A program made the position numbers and the translations under genes. From an uncultured Spirochaetaceae bacterium (lineage in GTDB: Bacteria; Spirochaetota; Spirochaetia; Treponematales; Treponemataceae), in the NCBI GenBank assembly GCA_902799665.1, contig CADCBK010000001.1, positions 87,991 through 151,990 on the forward strand: DNA of 64,000 nt, in the 5' to 3' direction. This document shows positions 22,425-30,495 of this stretch, piece after piece. The notes under the pieces are model-generated. The model ran no database searches. It saw only the letters and a program-made list of their open reading frames with translations, and had not been told where the DNA came from. How positions within the stretch are numbered: the stretch's first letter is position 1; the number at the start of each line of letters is the position of its first letter.

Positions 22425-22541
22425 ATATTTGTCCCTTTTTCCTAGATTAATAATGTTTTAATCTATATCATAAAAAATTATATTGCGACACTTTATAAAA
22501 TACCTACCGCACAACCACAAGCATTAAGAAAACAACAATTT

Positions 22542-23288
22542 TTATATGTGACAGTCATAAACTCTGTTCAAAATATCATTACAATACTTTTCATTGTTTT
22601 TGAACAGTGGATGTCCAGTTGATATTATAAGCCTATTGTTAGTTTGGTAATAAAAGTTATCAGAATCTTTTTCTGGCTTATAGGCATCAAATTTTTCAAC
22701 TCCGGCTAAATCACAAAGCAATTGTTTTACATGGTTACAAACAATTATTATTCTTGGATTAATGTACTCAACTTGATCAAGGATGAGTTTTCGAACCTCT
22801 GGTTTTTCATAATGAGAGGCGATAAAAGCATCATTCGAACTTTTTCCACCTATTCCTTTATGAATATTTATCATTGCAATTTCGTCAAGAGGAAATATTT
22901 GCTCTCCATCATATTTACTATAATAAAACCTATAATCCTTATTTCCATCCTCCAATTCTAATGTTGGCAAGTCCTTATACAATAACTCTTGTTCTCCGTT
23001 GGAAGCGGCATACTCTCGAATGCCAGCTGTAACACGCATTATATTTCCCCAAGTCCCCATATTCCATCCAGCGCCATTTTTTAAGTATTCTCGTTGATCC
23101 AAAACACCTTTTTCTTGGAAATTACGGTTCATTTCTTTAAGAATCCATAATGTATGCCAATTTTCCTTTTCGTTTGTCACATATTTGCCAATATCTGTAA
23201 TTCCATCAAGAGAGCAGTTTTCACCCCATATTTGCTTAATTCTCTCATCAATCTCACTTTGCTTTTTTAACAACTCTATTTTGTCCAT
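22542..23288 (-). CDS. Hypothetical protein, possibly uracil-DNA-glycosylase fold
   Basis: About 248 residues from the ATG at 23288 (TTTGGAG 10 nt upstream). The segments INPRIIIVCNHVKQLL and IISTGHPLFKNNEKYC resemble the C-terminal parts of the UDG superfamily (a strand and helix, then an HPxxxN-like motif). The N-terminal catalytic motif is not clear, though WILKEMNRNF near residue 50 may take that place. The assignment is weak. AT-rich, with no obvious operon partners. Confidence 0.45.
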   Translation of the reverse strand: MDKIELLKKQSEIDERIKQIWGENCSLDGITDIGKYVTNEKENWHTLWILKEMNRNFQEKGVLDQREYLKNGAGWNMGTWGNIMRVTAGIREYAASNGEQELLYKDLPTLELEDGNKDYRFYYSKYDGEQIFPLDEIAMINIHKGIGGKSSNDAFIASHYEKPEVRKLILDQVEYINPRIIIVCNHVKQLLCDLAGVEKFDAYKPEKDSDNFYYQTNNRLIISTGHPLFKNNEKYCNDILNRVYDCHI

Positions 23289-23371
23289 ATTAATTTTACT
23301 CCAAAAGATTTGATTCCATAAATTCATCCAACAATATGTTCATTCTACCACACGTTCCCTGAAAAAGCAAC

Positions 23372-24142
23372 TTAAATATTATCTCTCCCCCTAAACTCCA
23401 ACGCAACCAAAAACAGCGGAGCGACAAACAAAACCAAATAACCGCAAGAAAGCATGATGTATTGTTCCAAAGCGGTTTGCCAAGGCAGATTTAAAATAAG
23501 AATCCCTAATGCAACTCCGCCGGCAATAACGACAAAAAATAAGACAAAAAGCGCGCAAAGCGTTCTGCCCAAAAATTTCGCCGCGCCGTCGCGAATGCTA
23601 TAAACTTCCATCTCGTCGCGAAGCTTTATTCTTAATTTTTCCGCTTCTTCGTTTGTTATCTTATTTTCCGCCAACTGTTGGTCTATCGCAAAGTTTTTTT
23701 GGGCGGAGGTGTCTAACGCGAACCTTGCGGCGACTTCCGAGATTCGCAAAATGCCTCGCTTGAAAAAGTATAAAATGCCAACGCTCGCCACAAACATCGT
23801 AAAAAATCCGCAAACATAATTTTCGCGGCAAACCCATTGGCCTATGATTCGCGCCAAAGGAATTTGTCCCTCAAGAGTTCGCGCTGTCAAAAAAATTCTT
23901 GCGGCTGCAATCGCAAGTTCAAAGTTGAACACAGCGTAAAGCAACGCAAATTCCGAAAAATGCGGCGACTGTTTAACTCTCTTAAAAAAACTTGCCGAAA
24001 ACAAGCAAGCCGCAAAAACAAAATTCAACGCAATCAATGCCTGGATGGTCATCACAGGAATTGGCGTAAAAATCAAAACCAACGCCAAAGCTAGCGCCGC
24101 CAACGGAAGAACGCTTTTAACAACAGAAATAATTTTGCTCAT
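23372..24142 (-). CDS. Stand-alone FlhA-type (FHIPEP) membrane domain protein
   Basis: 256 residues from the ATG at 24142 (GAGGTG 5 nt upstream). Several hydrophobic segments flank RISEVAARFALDT, then KNFAIDQQLAENKITNEEAE and YSIRDGAAKFLGRTL. These align with the FlhA/InvA signature region (RIAEVxARFxLDxMPGKQMAID..., YGxMDGAxKF). The large cytoplasmic domain of FlhA is missing. FlhA is the export gate of flagellar and type III secretion, but no flagellar gene is near and expression is under the second WYL operator. The role is unknown. Confidence 0.75.
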   Translation of the reverse strand: MSKIISVVKSVLPLAALALALVLIFTPIPVMTIQALIALNFVFAACLFSASFFKRVKQSPHFSEFALLYAVFNFELAIAAARIFLTARTLEGQIPLARIIGQWVCRENYVCGFFTMFVASVGILYFFKRGILRISEVAARFALDTSAQKNFAIDQQLAENKITNEEAEKLRIKLRDEMEVYSIRDGAAKFLGRTLCALFVLFFVVIAGGVALGILILNLPWQTALEQYIMLSCGYLVLFVAPLFLVALEFRGRDNI

Positions 24143-24176
24143 ATTTTCACCTCGACTATAATTATACAAGCCTAGT

Positions 24177-24193
24177 CTATCAGAATGCGATAG
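24177..24193. promoter_or_regulatory. Second WYL regulon operator, site C (FlhA-like promoter)
   Basis: CTATC-N7-GATAG; on the minus strand GATAGAC lies 8 nt before TATAAT of the FlhA-like gene. Divergent from site D. Confidence 0.82.
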
Positions 24194-24235
24194 AGCGGCA
24201 AAAAAATTGCAGATTTTTAATTTATTCTTTCCACT

Positions 24236-24252
24236 CTATCTTGATTTGATAG
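24236..24252. promoter_or_regulatory. Second WYL regulon operator, site D (dnaE-like promoter)
   Basis: CTATC-N7-GATAG; GATAGAC is followed after 8 nt by TATAAT (24263-24268) of the DnaE-like gene. The central bases TTGATTT almost match TTGAAAT of site E. Confidence 0.82.
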
Positions 24253-24285
24253 ACTCCGATCATATAATATAACTGAGGTGAAAAA

Positions 24286-26455
24286 ATGAGAGTTTCCAAA
24301 AGCAGTTACATTCCGTTAGATGTGATGTCGGATTATTCCATAGGAGAAAGCATAGCGACAATTCAAGCGCTTGTAGAAAAAGCCAAGTCCTTGAATCTTA
24401 AAGCGCTCGCTTTAACCGACAGAACACTTTCCGGCGCAACAGAATTTTACCAAACCTGCGTCGCAAACAACATAAAACCCATAATCGGGCAAAAGATTGT
24501 TGTTTCAAAAAAACAACTTATTTTGTTATGCAAGGATTCTAAAGCGTACAAAACGCTTTGCCTTCACTCTCTAGATTTTCAAACACCGCTAAAAGACTTT
24601 CCACTGTCAAAAGCGGAATGCTCGCATTTTATCTGCATCACGCCACTATGCGATTCAAAGCTCAAAGCCGCTTTTGGAAACAACCTATACAAACAAATCG
24701 ACTTTTCAGAATCAAAGAAAGACTTAGAGCTGCTTGAAAAACAGGAAAATGTCAAAGCCGTAATTACAAATCCAGTAAAATACATTCAAAAAGATGACGC
24801 TCAAGCGCTGGCAATCCTTAAAAAATATTTACATAAATCCGCAAAAAATTGCTCCGACAAACATTTTGCGTCCGTTTCAGAAATTCTTCCATTATTAAAA
24901 CAAGCAAATCGTCTTGATCTTATAAAAACCACAAATTTCATCGCAGAGCAAATTCAAGACATTTTTCCAAAGGATTATTTTACAAGTCAAAACGCGCATA
25001 ACCGTATGGCTGAAACCCTTCCAAATTTCAAGAATGCAAAAACCCAATTGCAGAAACTTGTAGAAAAAGGTTTTGAAAAAAAACAAAATAGCTTCGAAAA
25101 TGTATCCAAGGCAAAAAAACGTCTTGAATGCGAACTAACCGACATTTTTTCTCACAATTGGGAAAAATTCTTTTTGTTTCACCACGAACTTGCGGCTTGG
25201 TCTCGGAATTACAAATGTCAATCCGTTAAAATACGGCCTTTTGTATGAACGCTTTTTAAATCCCGAGTGGCTTCATTATCCAGACTTTGATATAGACTAT
25301 GATAACAAACGGCTTGAAGACGCAATAAACCATTTAAAAGAAAAATACGGCGAAGACCATATAGCAAGAATCTCCGTTTACGAAACAATAAGGCCCGAAA
25401 AAGCGTTGCTCATCGCCGCCCGCAGTCTTGGAGTTTCAGATAAAAGAGTAACTCCTATCGCAAAAATTATTTCTTGCTTCCTAAGAACCTCAATAAATCA
25501 TTTTATTGACGAAAACAATTCTCCATGCATTCCTGTACTTTCAAAAAAAGACGCGACCACAATAAAGAAATTCCTTAAAAATATAAAATATAAAAGACTT
25601 ATAAACATTGCGTTAAAACTCGAAAGGATTAAGATTGGACGCGGCTTACATTCAAGCGGATTCATAGTTACAGAAAAACCTGTAGCCAATTACATTTCCA
25701 TTATTAAAGATAAAAATACTGGCGTACTTTGCGCCGATTCCACATTTATTGCTTTGGACCATTTCGGCCTATCCAAAATCGATATGCTCGGTTTGGAAGA
25801 ATTATCAAAACTCAAAAGCATATCAAATGCCGTTGCAAAAAGATTGGAGAAAAACTTTGACTATAAAACAATTCCGTTAGACGACAAAAAAGCATTGGAG
25901 GCGTTCTCAAAAGGAAAGACGACGGATGTATTCCAATTTGACTCGCCTGGAATGAAAATGATTTTAAAAGCTTTTCAGCCTGAAAAATTTACAGACCTAG
26001 TTCTCTTAAACGCCTTATACCGACCTGGCCCAGCAGATTACATTCCGACTGTCATAGAACACAAGCATTACGGCATTGGAGATTTCTATTCAACTTTGAA
26101 GCGCGAATCTATTTTGAGCGAAACCTATGGCATTCCGGCATATCAAGAACAAATCATGCAAATTGCTCACGACTTGGCCGGATACACTTATAGGGAAGCG
26201 GACACGCTTCGTCGAACGCTTGGAAGAAAAAAAACGGATGTTGTAAAGGCAAAAAAAAGGGAATTCATGCAACGAACATTGCTAAAAGGAATTGTAAAAT
26301 CAAAAAAGCAAGCGGAAAGAGTCTTTGACATCCTTCTCACTTTTTCCGCCATTGCCTTCAACAAATCCCATGCGGTTTCTTACACATTAATGGGATATTG
26401 GGATATGTATTTGAAAATTCATTATCCAGAGGAATACAGACAGTACAAAAAATAG
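24286..26455 (+). pseudogene. Mini DnaE-like DNA polymerase III alpha, broken near the middle
   Basis: Frame 1 (24286-25248) encodes a PHP-like N-terminal domain (YIPLDVMSDYSIGES, LKALALTDRTLSGATEFY) up to NWEKFFLFHHE. Frame 2 (from about 25195 to 26455) resumes at LGITNVNPLKYGLLYERFLN, PDFDIDYD (catalytic Asp residues) and ends FNKSHAVSYTLMGYWD. About 30 residues that include the GPGRGSxxGS motif are missing at the junction, so deletion and frameshift together break the gene. The C-terminal OB and tau-binding parts are absent too, so the ancestral form was already short (about 750 residues). GAGGTG precedes the ATG. It sits in the second WYL regulon. Confidence 0.8.
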
Positions 26456-26488
26456 AAATTTCCCTTGCTTTAAACTAAAAAGCGCTGT

Positions 26489-26534
26489 ATACTACACATT
26501 GGCAAATATAATAATAATTGCCAATGTGTAGTAT
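26489..26534. promoter_or_regulatory. Inverted repeat at the AbiE promoter
   Basis: Perfect 17-bp arms (26489-26505 and 26518-26534) with a 12-nt spacer. The left arm overlaps the -10 box TATACT, which lies 17 nt from TTGCTT, and the right arm runs into the AbiEi start codon. AbiEi antitoxins are known to repress their operon through inverted repeats, so this is the likely operator. Confidence 0.75.
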
Positions 26535-27252
26535 GTGGGAAACAGAGCTTTTGTCAAAGATTCCAAAGTCTCAGGTTTTTACGCGCAAGGAACTTTATCT
26601 TGCGCTAAAAGAGATTGAAAAGAATTTGTCATACAATTCTCTCGGCTGGATTATCGACAAAGGCATAAAAGCGAATGTAATTTATAAGGTTGGCTCAGAT
26701 TCCTATTCCAGAAAAAAGGACAACCGAAAGACATACAGCCCAAAATGCTCAAAATTTGCCAAGACTCTTGTCGCAAAAATGACAGGCCGCTTTCCAGAAT
26801 TGCGGTTCACTGTGTTTGAAACTTTGCTTTTAAATGAATTTGTAAACCACCTTTACGCGCAGAACATTGTAGTCTTGCAAGTAGAAAAAGATTTATGTCC
26901 TTTTGTCTTTGAATTTTTAAATGAAAAACATCCTGGGAAAATTTTGTTCAACCCTTCTCAGGAAGATTTGTCAAGGTATAAATCAGACAATTGCATTGTT
27001 CTGGAAAACTTAGTCAGCGAAGCGCCTTATGACAAAGAGAAGCCTTATTTTATGACGCTTGAAAAATTGCTTGTTGACTGCGTCGCGGACAAAGCAATCA
27101 AAAATTTAACGCCAGACAGCGAAGTCGCGAACATTTTTGAAAACGCGAAACTTCTTTATAAAAGCGACCTTACAAAAATCAAGCGCTATGCAAAACGCCG
27201 CAACGCTTGGGACCAAGTAGAAGCGTTGCTGGAACAGGAGAGCGAAACATGA
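26533..27252 (+). CDS. AbiEi-like antitoxin (DUF6577 type)
   Basis: 239 residues from the ATG at 26533. The N-terminal 80 residues are a winged-helix domain (VFTRKELYLALKEIEKNLS, LGWIIDKGIKANVIYKVG). A C-terminal antitoxin domain follows (FPELRFTVFETLLLNEFVNH, EKPYFMTLEKLLVDCVADK). It is paired with a downstream AbiEii nucleotidyltransferase by an ATGA overlap. In the AbiE type IV system the antitoxin represses the operon and counters the toxin without a stable complex. The big inverted repeat at its start codon fits such autoregulation. Confidence 0.75.
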   Translation: MWETELLSKIPKSQVFTRKELYLALKEIEKNLSYNSLGWIIDKGIKANVIYKVGSDSYSRKKDNRKTYSPKCSKFAKTLVAKMTGRFPELRFTVFETLLLNEFVNHLYAQNIVVLQVEKDLCPFVFEFLNEKHPGKILFNPSQEDLSRYKSDNCIVLENLVSEAPYDKEKPYFMTLEKLLVDCVADKAIKNLTPDSEVANIFENAKLLYKSDLTKIKRYAKRRNAWDQVEALLEQESET

Positions 27253-28289
27253 TTAGCAAAGAAACTTTTTCGTTGGAGCATATAAAAGCGCTGGAAAAAG
27301 AGTCCGGGGCGCAGCTTGCAATCATCGAAAGAACAATGTTCGCGCTTGGCTTGCTGGAAGCGATTTCGCAAACTGGCTTGCGATTCATATTTAAAGGCGG
27401 CAGTTCTTTAATGCTCCTTTTAGAAGAGCCAAAGCGTTTTTCAACTGACATTGACATAATCGTTCCGCCGGGAACAAACATAGATGATTATATCTCCAAG
27501 GCTGGAAAAATTTTTCCTTTCTTTCATGTTGAGGAAAACCATCGGGCAAAACGCAACAACATTGAGAAGCGACATTTTAAGTTTTTGTACATCTCTCCAA
27601 TTAGCGACACACCTGTGACGGTTCTTCTTGACGTTCTTTTCGAAGAAAGCCATTATTCTTCAGTCGTTCAGAAAACTCTAAAAAACAATCTTTTGATTAC
27701 CAAAGGCAAAAACATTGAAGTTGCCGTGCCCGGAATCAATTGCATTCTTGGAGACAAACTTACTGCGTTCGCGCCGCATACAATTGGGGTCAGCGTCAAT
27801 GACAAAAAAGAATTGGAAATAATAAAGCAGATGTTTGATTGCGCGACCTTGCTGCGAGAAATCACAGATTTTGGCGAAGTCAGAGCCACATACAAAGAAA
27901 TAGCAAAAGTTGAAATATCATATAGAGACTTGAACATAGGTTTGGAAGACGCTTTGCTTGACAGCATAAAGTCTGCCGCCGCGATTATTGGCCGAGGCTC
28001 TTTGTATAAATCTGACGATTACAAAACTTATTCCACAGGAATTGGGGCGATCGGCTCGCACATTTTTAGCAAAAGGTATGACATGTCGATGGCCGGCTTT
28101 GACGCCGCCCAAGTGATGTATCTTGCCGCAAACATTCTGAACGACTCAAATGAGTTTAACCTTATATACGATTTTCAAATTTATAACAATGAACGCATAC
28201 AAAACAAAGATTTTTCGTCATTGAATCCGATTAGAAAAATCAGCCTTGAAACATACGCTTATTTATACACCGCGGTTAAAATGATTTAG
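27249..28289 (+). CDS. AbiEii-type nucleotidyltransferase toxin
   Basis: 346 residues from the ATG at 27249, overlapping the antitoxin stop by 4 nt. The nucleotidyltransferase motif FKGGSSLMLLLEEPKRFSTD (GGSS, then the STDIDI acidic pair, residues 50-80) is characteristic of AbiEii/AbiGii toxins. A second conserved block is CILGDKLTAFAPHTIGV near residue 175 (the DKLxA motif). AbiEii-like enzymes transfer nucleotides, some to tRNA 3' ends, and cause growth arrest and phage exclusion. That links it in theme to the tRNA-repair island, but there is no direct evidence. Confidence 0.85.
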   Translation: MISKETFSLEHIKALEKESGAQLAIIERTMFALGLLEAISQTGLRFIFKGGSSLMLLLEEPKRFSTDIDIIVPPGTNIDDYISKAGKIFPFFHVEENHRAKRNNIEKRHFKFLYISPISDTPVTVLLDVLFEESHYSSVVQKTLKNNLLITKGKNIEVAVPGINCILGDKLTAFAPHTIGVSVNDKKELEIIKQMFDCATLLREITDFGEVRATYKEIAKVEISYRDLNIGLEDALLDSIKSAAAIIGRGSLYKSDDYKTYSTGIGAIGSHIFSKRYDMSMAGFDAAQVMYLAANILNDSNEFNLIYDFQIYNNERIQNKDFSSLNPIRKISLETYAYLYTAVKMI

Positions 28290-28297
28290 CGTCCACT

Positions 28298-28314
28298 CTA
28301 TCTTGAAATGATAG
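28298..28314. promoter_or_regulatory. Second WYL regulon operator, site E (WYL autoregulation)
   Basis: CTATC-N7-GATAG, with GATAGAC 8 nt before TATAAT (28325-28330) of the WYL regulator gene. This makes the WYL protein the best candidate for binding all five sites. Confidence 0.82.
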
Positions 28315-28367
28315 ACCAACGTGCTATAATCATCTATAATAGAATTCGCAAATAAGAGGAGGCGTAT

Positions 28368-29429
28368 ATGAAAGCAAAAGCCGTCACCAAAACAAAAAAG
28401 GCGCCAAAAATAAAGCGCGAGGACAGCAAGCTTGTCTCAAAGAAAATGCTTGAGCGCCTAATCATAATTCACAACGCGATAAAATCCGGCCTGTATCCCA
28501 ACAACCAGCAACTGCGAAAACTTTATTGCGAACAATCAGGCTACACAAGCGTGGGCGAAGCCACCATCAACCGCGACATTGACACGCTGCGAACGCGTTT
28601 CCACGCGCCGATTGAATACGACAGGGCAAAAAACGGCTACTATTACATTGACAATTGGGAGTTCGCCGTCAATTCCGTCTCGCCCAACGACGCTTTCTAC
28701 CTTTCGGCCGCAAAGAACCTTTTGGCCAACTTCAAGGGCTCCCCGATGTACAAAGAAATCGAAAATGTCGTAAACTTTGTGACCGACACGGAAGGCTGCG
28801 CCAAAAGCCAGCTGCTTGACAGGATCGCGGTTCCCCCGCTTCCAAAAGTTGTCGTTGACGAAAATATTTGGAAAACGATTATGCAAGGCTTGCAGGAAAA
28901 TTTCATTTTGGAATTTGATTACAACGGCAGGTGGAACACTTCGACAACCCACCGCCGCGTCCGCCCCTACCAGCTGCTTTTGGAAGACGGAATGTATTTT
29001 CTTTTTGGCTACGACGAGCTTGCGGACAAAGGCAAGGGCGGCGAGCGCCTGTTCTGTCTTCCGCGAATCAAGAACATAAAGAGCGCGCAAGAAAAATTTT
29101 CGCTTCCAAAAAATTTTGAATTCGCCACCCGCTGTTCCGGCGGAAGGTTCGGAGCCTTTTGCGAGCAAAAACCCGTCAAATACGAAATCGATTTTTACGG
29201 CCCCGCGCGCCAATACGTCAAGGACTGCGTTTGGGCAGACGACCAAAAATTTTCCGAAATCGAAGAAGAGGACATGACCACAATCAAGTTCACCACCTCG
29301 CAATCCGCAAAAGTTTTGGAATGGGTTTTGGCACAAGGAGGCAACGCCCGCCCAATCGCTCCCAAAAATTTTGTGGAACTGTGGAAAGAAGAAATTCGCT
29401 ACATGGCTAAAATCGCCGGGATAAAATAG
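28368..29429 (+). CDS. WYL-domain transcriptional regulator of the second regulon
   Basis: 353 residues. The basic N-terminus leads into a winged helix (RLIIIHNAIKSGLYPNNQQL, TSVGEATINRDIDTLRTRF, residues 30-80). The WYL domain follows (QENFILEFDYNGRWN, HRRVRPYQLLLEDGMYFLFG, FCLPRIKNIKSAQEKF, residues 180-240), and then a WCX domain. GAGGAGG precedes the ATG. It is organised like the defence-linked BrxR/CapW repressors, which release DNA on sensing nucleic-acid ligands. Its own promoter has the shared operator. Confidence 0.9.
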   Translation: MKAKAVTKTKKAPKIKREDSKLVSKKMLERLIIIHNAIKSGLYPNNQQLRKLYCEQSGYTSVGEATINRDIDTLRTRFHAPIEYDRAKNGYYYIDNWEFAVNSVSPNDAFYLSAAKNLLANFKGSPMYKEIENVVNFVTDTEGCAKSQLLDRIAVPPLPKVVVDENIWKTIMQGLQENFILEFDYNGRWNTSTTHRRVRPYQLLLEDGMYFLFGYDELADKGKGGERLFCLPRIKNIKSAQEKFSLPKNFEFATRCSGGRFGAFCEQKPVKYEIDFYGPARQYVKDCVWADDQKFSEIEEEDMTTIKFTTSQSAKVLEWVLAQGGNARPIAPKNFVELWKEEIRYMAKIAGIK

Positions 29430-29436
29430 CAGCCAG

Positions 29437-29502
29437 CTGTCGCAAATTTTGCGACAACTCAATTCCCCAAAAAGGAATGTGCAAAAAATGCACATTCCTT
29501 TT
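29437..29502. repeat. Palindromic cassette upstream of the intact RhuM-Fic gene
   Basis: TCGCAAATTTTGCGA, a linker, and a 19-bp-type palindrome around GTGCAAAAAATGCAC. The unit matches 18374-18435 inside the broken rhuM gene at nearly every base, with the palindrome centre inverted (A6 here, T6 there). It lies between the WYL stop and the RhuM-Fic promoter and may also serve as a terminator. Confidence 0.8.
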
Positions 29503-29561
29503 AATTTTCAACTTTACAAATATAGTGGTTTTAGTGTATAGTTAACATAAAGAGGTGATTT

Positions 29562-30485
29562 ATGGCGCAAAAAGAGATTGTTCTGTTTGAAAGCGAGGAC
29601 AAAGCCGTGTCTCTTTCCGTTCCGTTTGAAGAGGACACAGTCTGGCTAAACCAGAGTCAAATGATCGAGCTTTTTGAAAGAAATCAATCCGTCATTTCTA
29701 GGCATATCAAAAATGTCTTTGAAGAAGGCGAGGTTGACGAAAAAAGCAATATGCATTTTTTGCATAATGCTTTTTCTGACAAACCCGTCGCATACTATTC
29801 CCTCGACGTAATCATTTCGGTGGGCTACCGCGTAAAGTCCAAGCGGGGCATAGAGTTCCGCAAATGGGCAAATTCCGTCCTAAAGCAATACATCCTAAAA
29901 GGCTACGCCGCCAATAACCGCCGCCTGGAAGAGTTGTGCCAAACTTTGCAAATCATACGCTGCGCGGAAAACCAGCTGGATTCAAGCCAAATCCTTTCCG
30001 TGATAGAGCAATACACTGGCGCCCTTGACTTGCTGGACGACTACGACCACTCGCGCGTAAAAAAGCCCGGCGGCACTCAGGACACCTACCGCATCACTTA
30101 CCAAGAAGCCCGCCAAGTAATAGACTCGATGAAGTTTGGCGACACGAGCGACCTCTTTGGGAACGAAAAGGACGAGTCTTTCAAGGGCAGCATCGGCGCC
30201 ATTTACCAGACTTTTGGCGGAAAGGACGTTTATCCCACCGCGCAAGAAAAGGCCGCCAACCTTTTGTATTTTGTCACAAAGAACCATTCCTTTAGCGACG
30301 GGAACAAGCGCATCGCGGCCACAATGTTCCTGCACTTTTTGAACAAAAACGGCCTGCTCTTTAAGAACGGAATCAAACAAATCGAAGACAACACTCTTGT
30401 CGCCCTCACAATAATGATCGCCGAATCCAAGCCCGACGAAAAGGAATTGATGATAAACCTTGTGATGCAGTTCTTGGCGGGGTAA
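29562..30485 (+). CDS. RhuM-Fic/Doc fusion protein
   Basis: 307 residues. The N-terminal RhuM domain (MAQKEIVLFESEDKAVSLSV, EEDTVWLNQSQMIELFERN, YYSLDVIISVGYRVKSKRG) is fused to a C-terminal Fic/Doc domain with the catalytic motif NHSFSDGNKRIAATMFLHF near residue 245 (HxFxDGNKR, His at the active site). Fic/Doc enzymes AMPylate or phosphorylate protein targets, and RhuM is a virulence-associated domain of unknown function. Residues around 60-71 (KSNMHFLHNAF) are encoded by a perfect palindrome. An AAGAGGTG site precedes the ATG. Confidence 0.9.
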   Translation: MAQKEIVLFESEDKAVSLSVPFEEDTVWLNQSQMIELFERNQSVISRHIKNVFEEGEVDEKSNMHFLHNAFSDKPVAYYSLDVIISVGYRVKSKRGIEFRKWANSVLKQYILKGYAANNRRLEELCQTLQIIRCAENQLDSSQILSVIEQYTGALDLLDDYDHSRVKKPGGTQDTYRITYQEARQVIDSMKFGDTSDLFGNEKDESFKGSIGAIYQTFGGKDVYPTAQEKAANLLYFVTKNHSFSDGNKRIAATMFLHFLNKNGLLFKNGIKQIEDNTLVALTIMIAESKPDEKELMINLVMQFLAG

Positions 30486-30495
30486 CCTTCCCCAA

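Noticed and set aside
25190..25248. Programmed frameshift in the DnaE-like gene
   Set aside because: A slip alone cannot restore the missing ~30 residues with GPGRGS, so deletion is the better explanation.
28536..29495. 319-residue minus-strand ORF
   Set aside because: Antisense to the WYL regulator; composition is typical of a shadow frame.
18097..29502. CRISPR array
   Set aside because: The repeats are palindromes in only a few dispersed places, without regular spacers or cas genes.
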